From Thuidium tamariscinum (Eukaryota; Streptophyta; Bryopsida; Hypnales; Thuidiaceae), in the NCBI GenBank assembly GCA_947034885.2, contig OX344750.2, forward strand, positions 8,724,501 to 8,788,500: 64,000 bases of DNA, written 5' to 3'. Under the pieces are notes generated by a model that searched no databases, had not been told where the DNA came from, and saw only the letters and a program-made list of their open reading frames with translations. Below, piece after piece: positions 9,896 through 22,600 of this stretch. Both the position numbers and the translations under genes were made by a program. Positions within the stretch are counted from its first letter, which is position 1, and every line of letters starts with the position of its first letter.

Positions 9896-12783
9896 TGGAA
9901 TAATTCCAATAGTAATATTCTAAAGAAATTGATTTTATATTCCTAAAGGTCAAACCCCAAGAATAAGAATCAAACTTCTATAGTGTTATTCTTTAAAAAT
10001 TAATTGTTTAATGTGAATTGCCTCACGTGTTGGGATTCCGTCACCTTAATCTCTCCTAATTCCTCCCCTCTCTCTCATTCTTGTTTGTGATAGTTTTGCA
10101 ATAGTTTTGAGAGAGGTACAGCTATGGTGGAATGTATGAGTGAAGTTTTAGTGACAAAATTTTGAGATCTCAAAGATTAGATTTTGAGAGAAAACCAAAA
10201 AGAAATGGTAGGGTTGTGGCTCCAACTGCCAACCCGGTGATTTTCTTAAAAAATCAAGTTTTTGTGATTTCAACCAAGTCTGTGAGCTCTGAACTCACCA
10301 GTATTGCCTGGATCCCTATTGGACTCCCGACTCCCCCAATGCCGCTCCCGACTCCCCACTCCCCCACTGCAACGCTGGTCTCAGATCACGGTGTTGGTAC
10401 CCCACCCGACCCTAGCCACGTGGCGGCCCTGGGTTGGTCGGACCCTTCCCCCTAGATGCGTCAACGCCTGCCACATAGCGCGGCACGACTAGCGGGTGGG
10501 GTTGGGTACTAGGGTCCTTGCTTGATCTGTCTGCTTGAGGCTAGTTGATTGCCACTTCAGTCTAGGCTGGGGCTAGTCGACAAGGCCAGTTCGGTCTTGG
10601 CCTGAGGCTCTTTTTTGAACTCAATTTGCCAATCTAAAATTTGGTCACCAAGTAAGGTTTTTTGTGAATTTTTGGAATTAGCACTAACTACGAGGAAACT
10701 CTAATTGAATTAATTTCTATCTCATGAGCATAATCAAACGGGATGAATAATAAATGAGTACTACAAGGGGTTAGATGTTATGGATTTAAGACAACCACCA
10801 AGCCATCACTTCCTTAGATTCCGTGTTTTTCGAGATCATGGGATGTAAAAGGTGATTAGCTAGATGTTTTTCAATAGTCTTTCCTCAAATTTGCTTAGCT
10901 TCTAATTATGAATTTGGAGTTTTATGGTGTTTTAGATTTCCACCTTTTCCTTCAAATTAATAGGAGACTAGAACTTCGCCGTATGAGGATTCCTCCAATA
11001 GTATTTTAAGAATTTTAATCGCAAAAGGAGGTATACATGACAGTGTTGAACCGAACTTTTACTTTAAATTCTCAAAATTTCTTAGTATTTCAAGATTTTG
11101 CCACCAAAGGAAGTACACATGACAATGTTTGAACCAAACTTTGGCACTCAATTCTTGAAATTTCCACGGGAAATAGTTAAGGCTTGACCTTTTCATGGTA
11201 GAGAGTTAGGAGAATCGATTGAAGGGGCCCTAAGCCTTCAAAGTTCCAATATCAAAACACAAAACAAAACTTGGCCAAGATCTTTGGTCCAAGTGGTGTT
11301 CCGACCACGTCGGTAGCACGGAAGAAGAACAAAGTGTCGGTGCACAAAAGAAAAGGGTACTGGCAACCTCAAGGGGGCCCTTATATACCCGTGGTCAGGC
11401 CTTCCTCAGTAAATTGTCAGTGAAAACACTTTGTTACTTTTACCCCTAAAGTCCTAAACTACCCTAATGTAATTTCAAAATAATACTTGTTTAATGGTGA
11501 AAATTTCTAAAAACATCCCCATTCAGTTAATGAAATCTTGGCCAAATCAAATCCAAGATCTTAACCCAAGATATTTTGAAATTAATCCTAATTTACGTAG
11601 ATATTTTGCAAATTAACCAAAAGTCATTTTGAAAATTGTCTTACTTTAGCCCAAAGATGGATTTTTATGCAAGAAAGAGATCTTAACCAAATCCAATCTT
11701 TGATTTTCCAAGAGATATTTCCAAAATCACTTTTAATTAACCGCAATTAACGATTAAAAAGTCAAATTAAGAGCTGACCCTCTCTATCATTTAGGGAATA
11801 ACTTGAAATAGAAAACCGTCTGTGCCATTGTCTTTAGAAGCCCCCAATTAGCCCATGGGATACCTTAACCCTTACTCCTAGGCTGTTTGTGCGCCCAAAT
11901 TGGAATTACGGTAACTCCAATTAAAAGTCAAAAATCTAACTTTTAGGATTTGCGCATTTTGATGAATCTGTCAGGCCAAGGTTGTTAAGAATGTCTGTGA
12001 GAGTGAGGAATGTCTCCCCATTTGTGTCAATCGGACATCATTTGCTCCTGATACGCCAATCAACCCGCCGCCAAATCGTAAATTCTATTGAAATTCAATG
12101 TTGATGCCGGTTCTGGTAGTTGGGAATGTCGGAATGTCTTCAAACTTTAGTGGGCACTTATTAAACACACAAAAACCTATCCTAATTTTTAGTGAGATTT
12201 TATCGCATCATATGTAATTTCTAGGAATTTACAAACATTTCTATGTGCGGTTGACTTTCCATGGAGTCAACGTGGAATTTCGAAAAAATCCGAAATAATT
12301 TGGGTAACATCTAGGGCACTCCTAAATTTTTAGTGTAAGTTCCACGCAATCTTGCACTTGTCTATTTTTAGTAATTTGGAATTACTTTGCCAAATTGGAC
12401 AATTTAATTCCCGATACTCGGGAATCTTGGACAATTGTTTGATTCTTGTTCGCTCCTGGCATGCTCCTATCCTGGGAACACCTTTTTGTAGTCTTCAATC
12501 TCCAATTCCTCCATCTTCTATCTCGTGAAACTCCAATTCTCCAAGTCACACGTAATTGTTTTACTTTTAAATTCAATTTATCCTAAAATCAAATTTAGGC
12601 CTTGGTAAATCTTCTAGGCTCGTAGTAGACTCTTTTGGCTTAGTCAGTATGTCATGTGCATCCTTAAAAGGTTGATTTTGCACAGACAAACACTAGGACT
12701 GACTAACTTTCATTCCCTCATTTTTCTCGGAATTGCTAAATCTTCACTGAAACTTACTTCTAAGACCTAGAATGATAGAAATT
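9896..12783. other. non-coding region with GC-rich block and short repeats
   Basis: No gene is seen. At about 10310-10620 the DNA turns GC-rich, with proline-rich reading frames in several frames that match no family I know. At 11018-11165 two imperfect copies of a unit of about 75 bases follow each other ('AAAGGAGGTATACATGACA' / 'AAAGGAAGTACACATGACA'). At 11380 'CCCTTATATACCCG' looks like a TATA box. Taken together the stretch may be a decayed LTR retroelement, but no paired LTRs, primer site or polymerase motifs were found. Confidence 0.35.
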
Positions 12784-13055
12784 CATTAGAGGAGATTCGA
12801 GGGCAACAAGAGACTACGAAAGCCCTATTCCCTGAATTGTTCCCAATCAGTAATTAATTAATTTTTTTATTCAAAAAAAAAAATTGTCCTGAAATGCAAA
12901 AAGAAGTCCAAAAAAAAATTTCAAAAAAAAAATCGGTGACGTGGCACACTCTCGACCACGTCAGCAGAGGCCAATTCCGCATTCTTGCGGCAGATTCCTG
13001 CGTTCACTGCTTCGGGAACTCACAGTCTCCCATTGCCCTCGAATCTCCTCTAATG
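12784..13055. mobile_element. MITE-like element with perfect 23-bp terminal inverted repeats
   Basis: The left end begins CATTAGAGGAGATTCGAGGG and the right end is its exact inverse over 23 bases. The length is 272 bp with no coding capacity. The interior block 'GACGTGGCACACTCTCGACC' and the 'GACTGTGAGTTCCC' motif (minus strand) also occur in the element at 58875-59200, so the two are related. No clean target duplication was recognised. Confidence 0.75.
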
Positions 13056-13339
13056 CCTAGAATTAAGAATTTTCCACCTTCTAAGATGGTTTTGCACCAT
13101 TTTGGTAGAGATCACTACCAAGTCTCTTCAAACACTCTATTTTCTGTCTTTTCTTGTAATTTTGACTAAATTTTGCAAATTATTTGCGAAAAATGGATCT
13201 AGAGTTCTAGGTGCCATCTTGAGGGCTCACACCTTCCTCTCTCAAAAATTATTGGCCAGTTTTTTTTTAAATGCTTCCCTCAAAAATGCCATAGATTTCT
13301 CCAAAAATCACAAGCTCATGATCTTTGTGAGATTTAATC

Positions 13340-13530
13340 TCAGTAATCCAAATATGAATTCAAATTTGGATATGGATTTGTATAAATACAAAATATGAAT
13401 ATGATACCAACTACATATATGGATACATGATATGGTTTGAATATTAAATAGTGAATATGGATACAAATATGGATACGAGAACAAGTACAGATATATTATA
13501 CAAGATATGGGATATGGGATTTTGAATTGT
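13340..13530. repeat. imperfect simple repeat of AATATGGATACA type
   Basis: A 12-base pattern (AATATGGATACA and variants) recurs across about 190 bases. It has no coding sense. Confidence 0.6.
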
Positions 13531-14285
13531 CTTGTACTGCTTGTCAAGTTAATTTAGTTGTCAAAATTACAAGTAGAGAGGAGGGGAGGGAGGGAATTAG
13601 TTTTAATAAATTATTTAATTTTAAACCCGGGGGAAGGTTCAGGGGGAATTTATAATTTTTGTTAAAAAAAAATTTTAAATTTTGGTTGACACAATTTGTC
13701 TTTTGGGTGAATACCTCACTATATCTATCCACCCAAAAGACAATTTATAAATACTAGACTAGTATGTACAATTTTTTTTTAAAGAATTATGAACTTTCTC
13801 AAAGAATTATCAACTTTCTCAACTTTCTAGATTTTGAACTTTGCATTGCTCCAAAACATTGAATGCTTGGATTGACATGAAAATTTTATCACAATAACTA
13901 GACTTCAAGGGAAATATAACCCAACAAATTTTATTAAAAACAAAAATTGGATGAAGGAGATAGAAGCCCCCAAAGTTTCATCCATCAAATGCACTCTAGT
14001 AAATTCAAATTGAACTCGTGAACTTTAATTAGCTTTAAGAAAATCAATATATCTTGTATGTATTTGAAAATTCTATAGTGCTCATGAACTAAAAGAGAGT
14101 GAAAAAATTTCAACAAGTTTTATTGAATTTGGATACTAAACACAAAAGTTATAACACATTGAATTGAATTTGAAACTATGTGAAGATACTTTCGGTCCCC
14201 CTAGGATGTTTACGATTTAATTGAAATCCGAATGAAATCTTACTTAGTGCAATTCTTACTACATTTGATTGCACGAAGACAAAAT

Positions 14286-14395
14286 TAAGCCCAAAACTAA
14301 AGGTCTATAATGCATAAGAGGATTTTTGGGCCCCTAGAAGACCGTTTCAGGGTTGTTCTCTAAAACTATTCCCACTGCTGCAAACCAGCCTATAG
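14286..14395 (-). repeat. fragment related to the element at 58875-59200
   Basis: In reverse orientation about 100 bases match 59090-59190, including 'GGGCCCCTAGAAGACCGTTT' and the neighbouring 'TTGCATAAGAGGATTTTTGG' motif. It appears to be a truncated dispersed copy. Confidence 0.65.
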
Positions 14396-14533
14396 ACAAA
14401 CTACATTTGGAGGGAAAGTATCAGAGAGGTCAGAGTCTCTTAGGCCGAGCAAAATTTTGCTCAAAAAAAAAACGTTGATAACCACACAATGGCCCTTCCG
14501 GACTTTGGGATACATCATGTTGTACAAGATACC

Positions 14534-14925
14534 TAAGGGAGAAACACCCATTCTCGAACCTATCCCTTGCAGTGGATTGTAGACTCTTCCAATTACATCA
14601 GTACAGTTCCCTTAATGTATTTGCCACATGCTTGATTCTAATTGACTGACGCATTTCAAGGATACATATAAATATCTGATTGGCTCATTGTTGATTTCTT
14701 TAGAGTTCAGATCAGGGAACACATTAAGGATGGTTCTAGTGGTATAGGGAGCCAACACTTTGAAAATTTATAGAAATTACATATTGTATTTGAAAAATCT
14801 TTTTTTTCTTTGAATATTCATGATTTTCACTCGCTAATACTAGAAAAATATCATTTTTAGAAAAAGCTACCTCCAACTATGCTGAATTCTTTATTCAAAC
14901 GTTTTGGGATGCTTCCACCGTAGGA
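14534..14925 (+). mobile_element. copy of the AAGGGAGAAACACCCA foldback family
   Basis: It begins AAGGGAGAAACACCCATTC and aligns along its length with the right half of the foldback at 40531-41310. Shared stretches include 'AGGGAGCCAAC', 'TTTGAAAATTTATAGAAATT', 'CTCGCTAATACTAGAAAAAT' and 'CTCCAACTATGCTGAATTC'. Unlike that copy it has only one arm, and its right terminus has decayed. Confidence 0.7.
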
Positions 14926-15429
14926 GTGGGTAATTTGAGGAATTAGGTGTCTGAGCAGCCACTGAGACAATTTTGTTCAATGTAAGTTGTGAGGTTCCCA
15001 TTTTCAAGGATGCGAAACAGACCCCTGCGTCATTAGTAAAACAACTTTAACTTATGATGTTTGTATAGGAGAGGGTTCTAAAACCAAGCAGGCTTTTGCA
15101 ACCATCTAGTAGGGGCTCTGAAATGGACATGTGAACTTTGGAAAAATGAACTTTGGATTACAATGGAGCTTGATGAGATTTGTTTTTACTTCTTCAATGG
15201 ATGGCTTAAGAACCACAATGGTTTAATCCTAACTAAGTGGCTAGGTGTCTACTAATTGAATTCAAAATTAGAATTCGTTGTTCAACTAGTACCTTCTTAT
15301 AAGTATTGAAAAATCTGAAATAATGATTAAATCAAGCATTCATTTCAGATTTCGAAAGGGACACTTTTAGAAACCATTTCAGTTACTTTACACATGTAGC
15401 AATGCTAGTTTTTGAACAAGCCCTGATTT

Positions 15430-15482
15430 TAATTTTTTTTTTTAAACAAATGAAACGGAATTTCATTGAGCCCTGGGTTTTT
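15430..15482 (-). repeat. possible LINE 3' tail
   Basis: On the minus strand the sequence reads 'CAATGAAATTCCGTTTCATT' followed by an A-rich run, like the 3' end of plant L1-type LINEs. It is very short and the call is tentative. Confidence 0.25.
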
Positions 15483-15566
15483 TTCAAAATATGCATGGAT
15501 GGGTTTCCAAGGGCCTATGATCACAAATAGGGACCTACACCAGATTGTGTTTGAAAATTCATAACT

Positions 15567-15707
15567 AAGGTGGGAACACCCATTCCCGTCCATGTATCCA
15601 TTCCTGTCCATATGTAGCAGGGGTGCACATTTTTCAAAGAAAAATGTGCACCCTTGCTACATATGGACGGGAATGGGTACATGGATGGGAATGGGTGTTT
15701 TGCCCTT
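15567..15707. mobile_element. 141-bp near-perfect hairpin element
   Basis: Two arms of about 68 bases are almost exact inverses around a loop of four bases (AAAG, near 15637). The ends are AAGG.GGGAACACCCATTCC and its inverse, the same terminus as the foldback family at 14534 and 40531. It is probably a minimal derivative of that family. If transcribed it would fold like a miRNA or short hairpin precursor. Confidence 0.8.
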
Positions 15708-16206
15708 AATTCAGTTTTGCTTCAAAAAATATGAAATGACTTATGTTAGATTCCTCATCTATTTCTCTTTGACTAAAAAATAAACTAAAAATATTTTTGT
15801 CTCAAGAGATACATGAAAAAAGTGGACCAGCCCGCCTTTGATGAGCGGTTTCTGAGCGTCCTCCCTTAAATATATTCAATGAGACTTTGGCTCATATCCT
15901 TGTCCCTGGACCCTGGTCAGTCAGTCGGTGTTTCTACAATTTACTTTCTTATCTTTTCATCATTTATAAGTAAATTATTCATTGTCATAACTTTCACACA
16001 AAAATTGATCTGTTCCCTTGAATTGGGAGTCAGCATTGCCAGGCTACACAAACCCACTGACGGCTCTTGCAGTTTGGACTTTGGACCTTTGAGCTACACT
16101 GAAAGTTAATGAGAATTGTTTAAGCTTAAGCTTACAAGGGACTGACCATGACCTGAATCTTTCAGCAGGATTTTTTTTCAGCTGGAAACAGCCAGTCAGT
16201 CCTCAA

Positions 16207-16345
16207 GATTTCATGCACCTGGTTTCAAAAAAAAAAAAAGGTTTCAAAAAAAGGATTTCATATACCTCGTTTCAAAAAAGAAGTTTCGAAAAAAAAATTC
16301 GTGTACCTCATTTTTTTTAAAAAGCATTTCATGTACCTCTCTCAT
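16207..16345. repeat. four-copy degenerate tandem repeat
   Basis: The unit 'ATTTCATGTACCT' plus an A- or T-rich spacer occurs four times in about 140 bases, with spacers of decreasing length. Confidence 0.6.
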
Positions 16346-16389
16346 GTCACACTCCACCTTAGATAAGCTTATACTTCCCTGCAATAAGC

Positions 16390-17040
16390 TTAACCCCTAA
16401 ATGCCCAAAGGACCAAAATTTGGTGTTTGCAAAATATTGAAGTTATATAAAACCCAATCAAGTTGCTATTTTTAGTAGCTTATATTTTGGAAAGTTCTTC
16501 TTGAAGTCTAGTTTTAGTGTCAAAAGTCCAATTTGGAAAATGAATGATAGTGATTTTTCTATTCAAGATTTTGTGCAAGGATACCCATTGCAATCTTGAC
16601 TTTCCGTAGTATTGAGAGCTCTTGAAAATGAGCCTCAAATACACTTGATATTGGAGAAAAAATCACATTCAAAATTCATTTATGAAAATTGTAGAATAGA
16701 TTTTGAGAAGACATAAAGTGATTGGAGTTATGCATGTGAAGCCTTTTAACCTCATATTCTTTTGGTCACCAACTTTTGAGAGGTGACTTTTGAAAAGAGG
16801 ATAGAAAGACTTCATATGGCTTTTGTAGTTTTAACACCTTCGTGGTCAAACATTATCATCTTTCGCTCCATAAGTGATATTGTTGTGTTTTCTTTTCCTA
16901 TGCCATCTCTAACATGTCTAGTTTGAATTTGTACGATTATAATTCAAAAATTGATACAATTTATCAAAATGGTGGCATTTTGTTCAATTCAGAGCATGCT
17001 CTAAGAAGCTCAAAATAGGCCTTGGGCATTTAGGGGTTAA
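16390..17040. mobile_element. TTAA-bordered MITE-like element (651 bp)
   Basis: The left end is TTAACCCCTAAATGCCCAA and the right end is its exact inverse over 19 bases. TTAA at both borders would be the target duplication expected of a piggyBac-type mechanism, although TTAA could also be part of the repeat. The interior is AT-rich and non-coding. The same ends occur at 56170-56970 and, more decayed, at 58234-58654 and 37901. Confidence 0.7.
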
Positions 17041-19124
17041 TGCATGGATTGGGTTTAGCCGGCAATATGAGATATCCACTTTTAAAAATCAAGTGTTAAG
17101 TAAAGAAAGGGAACCCCTACCTAGTTAATTTTTTAGACTTTAGTTTCAATGAGAAATGAAATAAGTAATGAATTTTCCAATGATAGAACTAGAATGTTTG
17201 TAATTTTACTGATAATGGAAGTTGGTGGAAACTAGACTAATTGATTGAAAATAATACCATTTTTTTTTCTAAATTAATGTTTTTACCAAGAGCATAGATA
17301 TTAATACTATTCAAAGAAGAGACTTTGTATACGTAGATGGTAAAAGAATTCATCAAAAGTGAAATCTTCAGCATTTAAAAATCAATTTGTGTAGTTAACA
17401 CTAAGGTTGATTATTAGTGTAGTTGTAGTGTCCAAATAAAGAGGTAAATTTAAAGGGAATTTCAATTCCTATAGAATTGGTGTAAATGATAATCTATTCC
17501 CTCTAGATACTACAATTGACTCCCCAAAGCTTGCATGAATGGCACTTGTCCTATAGACTTTTATTAGAAAGGAGTCTCTTTTCTAATTTAATACTAAGAA
17601 ATTTCCATGCCATTTTTCCATAGAAGAAATCATTCAAAAATACTATTTTTCAATGTAAACAACAAACATTAGATAAGTAGAAAAATGTCTTGAAGAAATT
17701 TCAAAAACTTTGACCATATCAATTACACAATAAAATCTTGTAAAGAAAAAAAAATGTTTTTGGAAAAAAATTCTTACCATGATTAGATTGTAGAGCTTAG
17801 AATCTTCTTAAATTAAATTCTTTTTTAATACAAATTACAAACCTTTTTTTTACTGGAGAACTGAATTGAAGATTGGAGAAATTTTTTCTTCCAAAACCTC
17901 TTATAATTATCATTTTATTAAAATTATTAAATCAAAGTAGGTATGAAATAGAAAAAGAATCCAAATTATTGACAGCTCTAAGATGGAATTGAAACATATT
18001 AGTTCTAATGGTAAGATTGTTGTAGAATGCAAACTCAAGCACAATCAATTTTTTATTTTATGAAATTGAGTTTAAAAAAATTCAATACACCATTTTCTCA
18101 TCAATATTGCTATGGTTTCTAGCAAAAAATAAGAAGCTCATAACTTTCACATTGCTCTTCCATTGAAATAGAATGAATCTAACCTATAATCTATAAAGAA
18201 AGAGTTTTAAAAATATTTCAAGTTTTTGAGAGTTTTTTTGCTACTTGCCCTCACCTATTTTGAGTTTATTATTGAATTACTTTTTCTTTCAATTGCCAAT
18301 GTGAAAAAAAATTATATTCTCCAAAAGTAAATCAATTCTTCCATCTTCAAAAAAGGTTCAAAAAATCTTTTCAAAAATAAAAAGCATAGGTACCTTTCAA
18401 AACCTTTGACAATCATACATAGAGAATCTTGAGACTTTGGGGATTAGAAAATTTATATTCTTACTTTTTTGGTGAAAAGGGAGAGGGGTAGTTTTGTCAA
18501 GAAGTGGATTGTGGATTTTGTTTGGAGGGCAGGGATAAGACTATAGGTTAGTTAAAAGTAGTAGCATTTGGTTGTTCTTTATTTTGCATCTATAGACTAA
18601 AATGTGTCAAAAAATTGATGGCAATGATAATTATTGCTATAGAATTTTAAATATGGAAAATTTTAGGTCTTGATGTAGTGCATAGAAAAATGGTGTGGTT
18701 TGTGCCTTGAGCTTCTATGATAATTGTTGTGAGAGGATTTGTCCTCTAGTTGGATTTTTGGATAATAATCCTAAAATATTGTTGCCTTTTGAAGCCCAAA
18801 ATTGTTTCAAAATACTTATTTCCAAAATAAGGTTAAAATCATCATCAATTTTAATTCTTAGTCTATCAAATTCAATCATATTTTAATAATTCTTGGTCTA
18901 ACAAATTTCAACAATTTTGGGCTTCAAATTCAACCCTTAAAAGACCAAATTCAACCAAATTTAACCATATTTTAATTCTTAGTCTAACAAATTCAACAAA
19001 TTTTTAGTCTAAAGGACCAAGGTGCAGTTTTTGGCAACAAATTTTTTTAGGTATGTATGCCTAAAGATTTCTATGTTTTTGGCCCAAATTTTAATTAAAG
19101 GTGTGGACAAGGAATATCTCTAAT
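17041..19124. other. AT-rich non-coding stretch with dispersed repeats
   Basis: No gene is seen. The part at 17990-18410 aligns loosely with 38340-38790 in the same orientation ('ATAATCTATAAA', 'TTCAAAAAATCT' and neighbours). At 18845-19010 a phrase 'TTTTAATTCTTAGTCTAACA' recurs about three times. Confidence 0.5.
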
Positions 19125-19630
19125 GCCTAGTAATTTTTGTAACTTTTGACTACATAGTTAATAAGCTATTGCATGAAATGTTGTTCCTTTCTCAAGTTGG
19201 ATAGTTTGGGTAGAGAAAAAAAATATCGAAATTGATCTATTAGATTTATAAATACATGGAAAGCTTTTAAATTTGAATGATTCCATCAATTTTGACAAAC
19301 AAGTCAAAAATTATGAAGGATTTTAGTTTGGAGAGAGTTGTGGATCCTATACCCTCAAATAAACTTTGAAGTCCTTTATTTAATTCAATATTTAAGTAAA
19401 AAAACTAAAAAAATTAGGTGTAGATTGTTCATAACAATACTTGAACCATTAGGACTCGCAATTTTCAATTTTATAATTAAATTCTTAACAATTTAGTATT
19501 TTGCATCATTCTCAACTTCTTTCTACTAATCTATTTACTATTTTTGTCCTATATGTTGTACAATTTCAAATGATCTAAAATTTTTCAAGCATTTACCCAA
19601 CTTGCCTTGAAGAATGAATTCAAAGAAGCT
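19125..19630. repeat. dispersed AT-rich repeat, copy 2
   Basis: Same-orientation match to 3488-4010, ending at the shared 'CCTTGAAGAATGAATTCAAA'. The two copies differ by many substitutions and small indels, so the duplication is old. Confidence 0.6.
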
Positions 19631-22600
19631 CAACCATGGGTCGTTGCAAGAAACACTTACCGGTTTTGGCTCAAAATGGCTCAAAATCAATGAGTCATGT
19701 CAGTCCTATGACCCTTTGAAATTAAAAAAAATTAATTGAAAAAAATATGGATAATTTGAAGAGCAATGAGAATATTATGTCTCTTGAAATTCAGACCTAA
19801 GAAATTTTTTCTCTAAATGTTATAGACAATGGAAAATACAATGAAAATAGCTCTTTTTTCACTAATTTGGTAAAAATAGTAAAAAAATTCAAAAAATGAA
19901 AATGAGAAATCCGTTTTTTCTTCAAGTAAAGGTCTTTCTTTTCCAACAAATTTCATCTTTGGAAAAAATTAATTCTATTCTCTACACTTGTGCAAAGTCA
20001 GCCACTTTGACGACATGTGGAGGTTGAACAATATAGTATTTTCAAAAAATCTCTTTATGGTCTTGTGTAACTTTAGGTGAGGTCCTTGCATGCCAATTTT
20101 CAGCTCAAAATTTTCATTTTTGGGTCAAAAATAGGACTAAAAAACCCCAAAATGGCCAAGGTAGACAGCCAATCGGGGGCAGTTTAAAAATAGTAAAATA
20201 ATTTTTTAAAAATTGAAAAAATTACACAACATATAAAACTTTTGTGTGCACCTTCATTCCAAATTTCAAGTTGATAGGGCAAACTATGCAAAAGGTATGA
20301 GCAAAAAACTACCTATTGGAGGTCAAGGGGACAAAAAATAGGACAATTGTTTCTTGCAATCACCCCCATTTGGAATATTTTTTCATACAAATGTAAGTTT
20401 TTGAAGTGCAGTTGTTTGACTTTTTGCAAGGCCAAAAAAAAGATTTTGGTTAATTCAAATGCTAATATATTGTAATCCACATGGTAGAAATTTCTGAAAA
20501 TTTTCCCCATCTTTCCAAACTAGCACAGTATGAGATCCTATGGTTACATGCATCTAATTTTTTTTTCAAAAATTGATATTTGTGTTAGAAATGACACTTC
20601 AAAAGCGTATGTGGTGAAAATATAGTCAAAGAATTTCAAAGGTTAACTTGTTGAAGAACACTCTTTGGAAATTTAAAAGCAATAAAGTCACTAAAAATTA
20701 CAAATTCAATGTTCCTAAACTTCAAAAAGTAGTTTTTTCTAACACCTCTAAAGGTGAAGTTTTTTCTTTTAGCATTTTTAGGAAAAACTCATATGTCTAT
20801 AACTTAAGCAATTTAGCTAATATCTTGGAAAATGGGTTGATAATATATTTAAGAAAATTCAACCAAAAATACTTTCAAAGTCACTTAAATTTCTTTTAAA
20901 GGTGGAGGGTGGTGTTGGATGAAAGAAAAAACTAAATCACTTATACTAGAATTTACAAAATAGTTAATTCCTATGATGAGCATGTTCTAGTAGATAATAT
21001 ATATTTTAATTTTTTCAATTTCCAAATTTCAAATTTGAATTCCAAATTTTACTTTACATGTTGTTTCTACCTTTATTGTCTGTAAAATCTAATCTTGATA
21101 ATTATCAATTCATTATTTGGAATCAAATGTTCAAATATTTTTTAATAGATGTCAATCTATACAATTAAATTAAATTAATTAATCAAATTTTAGATCAAAT
21201 TTTTTAGGCAATTGTTTTAAAACTAAAATAAAAATGAGTAAATGATTTTCTAAGTTTTGCAATATTTATTGGAATGATGTGAAACAAAGTTTCATATGCA
21301 AATTAGAATAATTATTATCCATCTCTAAAAATTTAACCAAATACTTTAATATCAAGCAAATAGAGCTTGTCTTTGTATTCATTAAACTAGACTCTTTAAT
21401 TAGTCCTTTAGAAGTTAATTGGAGTTGTATATTTTTGGAATTTGGATTCAATGGATTTAACAAAAAATGATAATATAAAACATGAATTTAATGAATTGAA
21501 TGGTATTTTGGTTTGATGATATTGTAGAGAGTGAATTTTTGAAAGAATTTGTACAACCATATAGAATGTCTCAGTATATTTTGATTTTGCAAATACAATT
21601 GTTAATGTTCTCACAAATGCAAAGGTGCAGCTTGCATTTGGTCTTTTGGTTAGTTCTATAAATTCGTGCTTACAAATGCAAAAGACACTGTGAAGTAGTA
21701 GTAATATAGAAGAAAATATATATAAGTACTTTAGAAAGGACAATAGAAGTATTCATCCTAATTTCCATCAATGCTTAAAACTAATATATCTAACTCTTTA
21801 GTTGTAATATAGATGTATAATCTATCCCTCAATCATTTAACATGTGGAAAATACTTGCATTATATAAAGTTAATACAAAGTTAATACAATACTATGTTTT
21901 TCAATTTGTTATGAGCCCTTAGGACTAAGACACCTCTTCAAAATTTGGATACAATATGAGAGTTCCTATTATGTGAGTATATGGGCATGAGCCCATGAGC
22001 CTATAAGATTATACACCTATGCTATAGGTGTGTATTTTATAGAAACCTTCTAAAATTTAACTGTAACTATAGTATAAATATCTATACTATAGGTGTTTAT
22101 ATTTCAAATACCTTCATAGGTTGTAGTATATCTACTTATAGATATGCTTAAGGTTCACATGCTTTCATTTTCATTCTCACGTACTAGCATCATTGTTCCT
22201 TATTATCAATTGATTCTTAATTGTCGTGTTCCTATTTTCAAGAGAATTCTAATGTACCAATATTTAATATTTTTTATTATGGCATATATGTCAAATTCAT
22301 ATAATTAAGTCTATCATCAAATCAACCAATATTTATCATTTAAACATCAAAGAAAATTGAACCTCAAAAAACCAATTATCTATTGAATGAAGAATTGAAA
22401 ATCAAGTTAGATTCCTATGGAGTCAATTTTGGATGGATGTTTTTAAAATTTCGATACAAGGTGAAAATGTAGCCCCTTTAGTATGAATGCAATTTTTTTG
22501 GAATGGTTTCTTTAATTCAAAAGTTATGTTGTGCCAAAACATTTGGGCAATTAAGATAATTCAAGTATCATCCAAATATCTTTAGCTAAAACTTCCTTGA

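Noticed and set aside
10310-10620. GC-rich proline-coding block as a gene exon
   Set aside because: Several frames are open only because of composition; no splice sites, start or neighbouring exons support a gene.
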